Source: UBA2705 sp963977105
GTDB taxonomy: Bacteria > Pseudomonadota > Alphaproteobacteria > Micavibrionales > Micavibrionaceae
NCBI GenBank assembly: GCA_963977105.1
Contig: CAXBNI010000003.1
Span: forward strand, 1 to 64,000
Length of the DNA stretch: 64,000 bases
Direction: 5' to 3'
Part shown: one piece after another, positions 60,958-64,000 of the stretch
How the letters are laid out: every line of letters starts with the position of its first letter
How positions within the stretch are numbered: position 1 is the stretch's first letter
Translations under genes and position numbers: made by a program
Notes under the pieces: generated by a model
What the model was told of the DNA's origin: nothing
Seen by the model: the letters and a program-made list of their open reading frames with translations, nothing else
The model's database searches: none

Positions 60958-61470
60958 GTGGAAGCAAAAGACGCATTATTTGTTTGTGTTTCTGTGTGTG
61001 CGGTGATGGCTGTAACGCAGAATGTTGTGCTGGCTGCGCCGACCATCAGCTGTTCGCGTGATATATCATTTGGGCGGATACTGCCGAATTGCAATGGCAA
61101 TATAACGGTCAAGGCAACGGCGAGCAGCGGCACCGTAAATAATGGCTGTCATACGTTGATTGCAGGCGCCATTCAGCCGGCAATCTGTACAGTTGCAACG
61201 ACGCTGGCCACTGCCGCGCAGAATGTCCGCGTTACGTTTTCGCGCGCAAGTGTAACGTTTAGCAATAGCGTCGGCGCGGGGCGCGTAACATATGACCAAT
61301 ATCTTATTCAAACAGCAAGTGGTTCACAGGCAAATACGCACACATTCGCTGCGGCGCTGGTCAACCCTTCACATGTTTTCAAGGTTGGTGGGCGTTTACG
61401 TTTCAGCAACCCTGAGCCTGCAGGTACATATGATGGTACGCTGCAAATTATTATTACATCAATACCGTAA
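60958..61470 (+). CDS. DUF4402 pilin-like surface protein 2
   Basis: 170 residues from a GTG at 60958 with AAAGGA six bases upstream. A TTG at 60952 sits too close to that SD. A signal peptide ends near LAA at residue 27. The mature part has four cysteines (ISCSRDISFGRILPNCNGN, NGCHTLIAGAIQPAICTV), unlike the first paralogue, and the end VGGRLRFSNPEPAGTYDGTLQIIITSIP matches the DUF4402 C-terminus. It could be an alternative or minor/tip subunit stabilised by disulfides. Confidence 0.75.
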   Translation: MEAKDALFVCVSVCAVMAVTQNVVLAAPTISCSRDISFGRILPNCNGNITVKATASSGTVNNGCHTLIAGAIQPAICTVATTLATAAQNVRVTFSRASVTFSNSVGAGRVTYDQYLIQTASGSQANTHTFAAALVNPSHVFKVGGRLRFSNPEPAGTYDGTLQIIITSIP

Positions 61471-61493
61471 GTAAATAAGGGGTTAAATAAGCC

Positions 61494-62339
61494 ATGTTAA
61501 AAAGAAAAACTATTTTGGCTGCTGCTTTGGTAGCAACTATATTTTTAAGTGCCGCGCTGCCTGCATATGCGGTGCGCGTTATTCCGCCGCGTGTCGTAAT
61601 GAAATCAGGCGAAAATTTAGCTTATGTTTATGTGCAGAATAGCGGCGACCGACCTGAGACGTATGAGTTCGATTGGCTGCAAATCGCAATGACTAAAAAT
61701 GGCGATGTAGTGAGTGTTACTGATGAAAACAGAGCTTCGCTTCCTGATTATCGCCCTGCAGACCCTTATATACGTTATTCGCCGCGCCGTACAACGATAC
61801 GGCCAGGTGAGACGCAGCGCGTGACATTATTTGCCCGCCGCCCGCCAAATATGGCAGAGGGAGAATATAGAAGCCATTTTTTAATTCGTTTGTTGCCTGA
61901 CCCTATCTCCAAGGCACCGGTTCAAGGGGATGCTGATGGCGCACGCGTAGCCTCGCAAGTTTTGGTCTCGCGTTCTTTCCCTGTATATATGCACCATGGT
62001 AGTGTTCAGGCGAAATTAAACGTAACCGGCGTGCGTTTTGTGACTGGTGAGCGTGGCAAAATGTCCAAAACGGCGCCACCATATTTTGTTGAGGTCGATA
62101 TTGCCAAAACAGGAAACCGTAGCGTGATTGGTAACATAAAAGTATTCTGCGGCGACGAGCCACTCCATACCGTGCCGCGTATTTTTGCGGTTTATGCAGA
62201 GGCGGATTCTCGTCGTGAGCGGATTGTCGTTGATGAGAAAAAAGCGCGCGCGTGCCGCTCGGCACGCCTTGTGATTGAGGGGCACGCTGATGATTTGCTA
62301 GCAGGGCAAGTGCTCGCCGATGTGACTGTACCGCGTTAA
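61494..62339 (+). CDS. PapD-like periplasmic pilus chaperone
   Basis: 281 residues. A signal peptide ends AYA at about residue 26. The N-terminal Ig domain begins VRVIPPRVVMKSGENLAYVYVQNSG and contains YIRYSPRRTTIRPGETQRVTLFAR, the strand G1/F1 area that donates a beta strand to subunits. A second domain follows. It keeps subunits folded in the periplasm and delivers them to the usher. It lies 23 bp after the second DUF4402 gene, followed by a terminator. Confidence 0.82.
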   Translation: MLKRKTILAAALVATIFLSAALPAYAVRVIPPRVVMKSGENLAYVYVQNSGDRPETYEFDWLQIAMTKNGDVVSVTDENRASLPDYRPADPYIRYSPRRTTIRPGETQRVTLFARRPPNMAEGEYRSHFLIRLLPDPISKAPVQGDADGARVASQVLVSRSFPVYMHHGSVQAKLNVTGVRFVTGERGKMSKTAPPYFVEVDIAKTGNRSVIGNIKVFCGDEPLHTVPRIFAVYAEADSRRERIVVDEKKARACRSARLVIEGHADDLLAGQVLADVTVPR

Positions 62340-62373
62340 GCATCAGATCCCGCTGAGCGCTATAATTTATAAG

Positions 62374-62401
62374 GTCTCCGCTAACGCGGGGGCTTTTTTT
62401 T
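62374..62401 (+). terminator. Intrinsic terminator after the chaperone gene
   Basis: GTCTCCGC (with two G-U pairs), loop TAAC, GCGGGGGC, then eight T. It separates the chaperone from the usher gene. Confidence 0.82.
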
Positions 62402-62523
62402 GTGCTGTGGATAGATTGGGGATAACTCTGTGAATAAACTGCGCTCTTTATTTTTTCTACACCGAATCGTTGTATAGTTGTTGTGGGTTATTCTGCTAAT
62501 TTTCTAAGGCTCTGTTCTGAGCA

Positions 62524-64000
62524 ATGAATCATAATGGCAATTTTTTAAAGCGGACGCTGTGCGCAACTCTTGCGTGTGTCGTTTTTCTGGGGTGTTTTGT
62601 GCCCTCTATACGTGCCGAGACAATCGGGACGGAGGATCTTTATGATCTGATATTAGAGGTAAAGCACAACAAAAGAACGTTGTCCAACGCAGTTATTGGT
62701 ATGGAGAGAGACGGAGAGTTCTTTCTTCCTGTGCTTGAACTTGCAGGAATTTTTGACTTCGCGGCGAATGTAGATTTCGCGGCGGGCTCAGTTACAGGTT
62801 TCTTCTTACGGGAAGAAAATGAATATGGTCTGAACGTTCATGACCATACGTATAGCTATAGAGGGAAGACGCAGAGTTTTCCTGAAGGCGAAGCTTTTGT
62901 CTTAGAACAAAAATACGGTATCAAAGAAGTTTATATTTCGGCGGAGCTTTTAAGTAAGATTTGGCCGATTTCTATTAATTTCAACAACCTCCTGCAAATT
63001 ATTGAAGTCACATCATCGGAAAAACTACCTTATCAAGTGAAGCAAGCGCGTGAAAGAGAGCGTGGTATACGCTTAAGACGCCTTGAAGGTAGTGAGAGCG
63101 CCGAAGATGAAAATGGCGACGTGCAGCTCGTTGTGAAAAACAAGCCGAAATTATTTAGTCTACCTGCGCTGAACGTCAACGCGATCGCACAGTGGAGCCA
63201 AGATAACGGGCGTCACCAAGAAAGCGTCAACATTAATGGTGGGAATGATCTTTTATATGGTGAGGTTGATTATAGTTTGCGTCTTCAAAATGATACGGGC
63301 GACGGTGCTGATAAAGGCATTCAAGATGTTCGCTTCAAATATACTAAGCGTGCATATGATGATGAAGACCTTCCATTAAACATTAAATTATTAGAAGTTG
63401 GCGATGTTTCCTCCCAAACAGCAAGCTTAGCGCAAGGCAGTCTTAATGGGCGAGGCGTTGTTTTCACCAATGCTTCGCATACGCAAAAAATAAATTTTGA
63501 TTCCCTGACGGTTGATGGCGTGACGGAGCCCGGTTGGGAAGTTGAGCTTTATCGTAATAACCAGTTATTGGGTTATCAAGTGGCAAGCGATACCGGTGAA
63601 TATCTCTTTGAAGACGTTCAGCTGAATTATAACAGAACAGTAATTAAGGTCATGTTATATGGCCCACAAGGGCAAACAGAAACACGTGAAGAGATCTATA
63701 ACATCTCCCGTGACATGTTACGCCCAGGGGAGACTATCTATGAGGTTGGTATATTGGATTCTGACCGGAACCTTCTTGCTCTTGGTGATGAGAATGTGTC
63801 GCGAGAAAGTGGTTTCACTAAAAATCTTTTGTTGCAGCATGGGCTTAACTCTAACCTCACTGCCTTTGGTTCACTAGCTGATGTACCAACAGATGTTGGT
63901 AGCCAGCGCTTTGGCTCGTTGGGGCTTAAATTTGCATTGTTTGAAACCGTTGGCGCTGTTGAGGCGTATCGCAGTTTAGATGGTGGCAGTGCTTTAGAGT
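62524..64000 (+). CDS. Outer-membrane fimbrial usher, N-terminal part (runs off the right edge)
   Basis: At least 492 residues read from the ATG at 62524 to the window end with no stop. A signal peptide ends SIRA near residue 31. A usher N-terminal domain is followed by a stretch before the barrel, EVELYRNNQLLGYQ and TGEYLFEDVQLNYN, with MLYGPQGQTETREEIYNIS as the PapC/FimD-type plug-side region. Ushers form the outer-membrane pore that catalyses fibre assembly from chaperone-subunit complexes. The SD is not obvious. A terminator precedes it by 120 bp, so it may have its own promoter. Confidence 0.82.
   Translation, partial: MNHNGNFLKRTLCATLACVVFLGCFVPSIRAETIGTEDLYDLILEVKHNKRTLSNAVIGMERDGEFFLPVLELAGIFDFAANVDFAAGSVTGFFLREENEYGLNVHDHTYSYRGKTQSFPEGEAFVLEQKYGIKEVYISAELLSKIWPISINFNNLLQIIEVTSSEKLPYQVKQARERERGIRLRRLEGSESAEDENGDVQLVVKNKPKLFSLPALNVNAIAQWSQDNGRHQESVNINGGNDLLYGEVDYSLRLQNDTGDGADKGIQDVRFKYTKRAYDDEDLPLNIKLLEVGDVSSQTASLAQGSLNGRGVVFTNASHTQKINFDSLTVDGVTEPGWEVELYRNNQLLGYQVASDTGEYLFEDVQLNYNRTVIKVMLYGPQGQTETREEIYNISRDMLRPGETIYEVGILDSDRNLLALGDENVSRESGFTKNLLLQHGLNSNLTAFGSLADVPTDVGSQRFGSLGLKFALFETVGAVEAYRSLDGGSALE

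Overview
The window looks like one contiguous piece of an alphaproteobacterial genome of moderate GC content (by eye a little under 50%). The evidence is a RepC-family replication initiator, a DusB/NifR3-type tRNA-dihydrouridine synthase, a fused ~1160-residue indolepyruvate ferredoxin oxidoreductase, complete leucine (liu) and methylcitrate (prp) operons, and a chaperone-usher locus with DUF4402 pilin-like proteins. I cannot name the genus. No tRNA or rRNA genes, CRISPR arrays, transposases or integrases were recognised.

Region by region. (1) 1-7333: envelope polysaccharide locus with a truncated GT2 glycosyltransferase, a membrane-anchored transglutaminase-like protein, a GT4 glycosyltransferase, a 722-residue SGNH hydrolase with a tail-fibre-like N-terminus, an outer-membrane beta-barrel and a Wzy/ligase-like membrane protein. 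(2) 7323-9954: a plasmid-type replicon module in a chromosomal setting. It holds a solitary RepC, a probable ~60-nt counter-transcribed RNA over the repC leader, two identical-geometry dyads, an HTH/coiled-coil DNA-binding protein and a ribbon-helix-helix regulator behind a dyad-bearing promoter. (3) 9987-15934: trpBA, dusB, a TerB-like protein, a membrane-anchored Sel1-repeat protein and metY. (4) 16058-24007: signalling genes (two Hpt proteins, a hybrid histidine kinase, a response regulator) interspersed with an M3 oligopeptidase and yaaA. (5) 24055-35816: branched-chain aminotransferase divergent from liuB-C-D-E-A, a VOC protein and an indolepyruvate/2-oxoacid:ferredoxin oxidoreductase. 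(6) 35823-37089: a two-gene operon of an XRE regulator with a TrmB-like effector domain and a protein I identify by its motifs as a tRNA-dependent cyclodipeptide synthase. (7) 37288-45356: thioesterase, methyltransferase, then thiolase, acyl-CoA dehydrogenase, HSD10-like dehydrogenase and prpB-C-D. (8) 45427-59936: cmoB, an ECF sigma factor, fliS-fliD-flagellin on the minus strand, and flgD-flgE-(small)-flgN-like-flgK-flgL-(small) on the plus strand, followed by a TPR-sulfotransferase. (9) 60264-64000: two DUF4402 proteins, a PapD-like chaperone and the start of an outer-membrane usher.

How the genes work together. Region 5 takes leucine to acetyl-CoA plus acetoacetate: IlvE makes 2-ketoisocaproate, an oxidative decarboxylase makes isovaleryl-CoA, and LiuA, LiuBD, LiuC and LiuE finish the route. 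No branched-chain 2-oxoacid dehydrogenase is in the window, and the ferredoxin oxidoreductase may fill that step. Region 7 is the matching isoleucine route: 2-methylbutyryl-CoA oxidation and thiolysis give acetyl-CoA and propionyl-CoA, and PrpC-PrpD-PrpB burn the propionyl-CoA. The most notable items are the RepC/ctRNA replicon module embedded next to housekeeping genes and the cyclodipeptide synthase operon with an unusual regulator.
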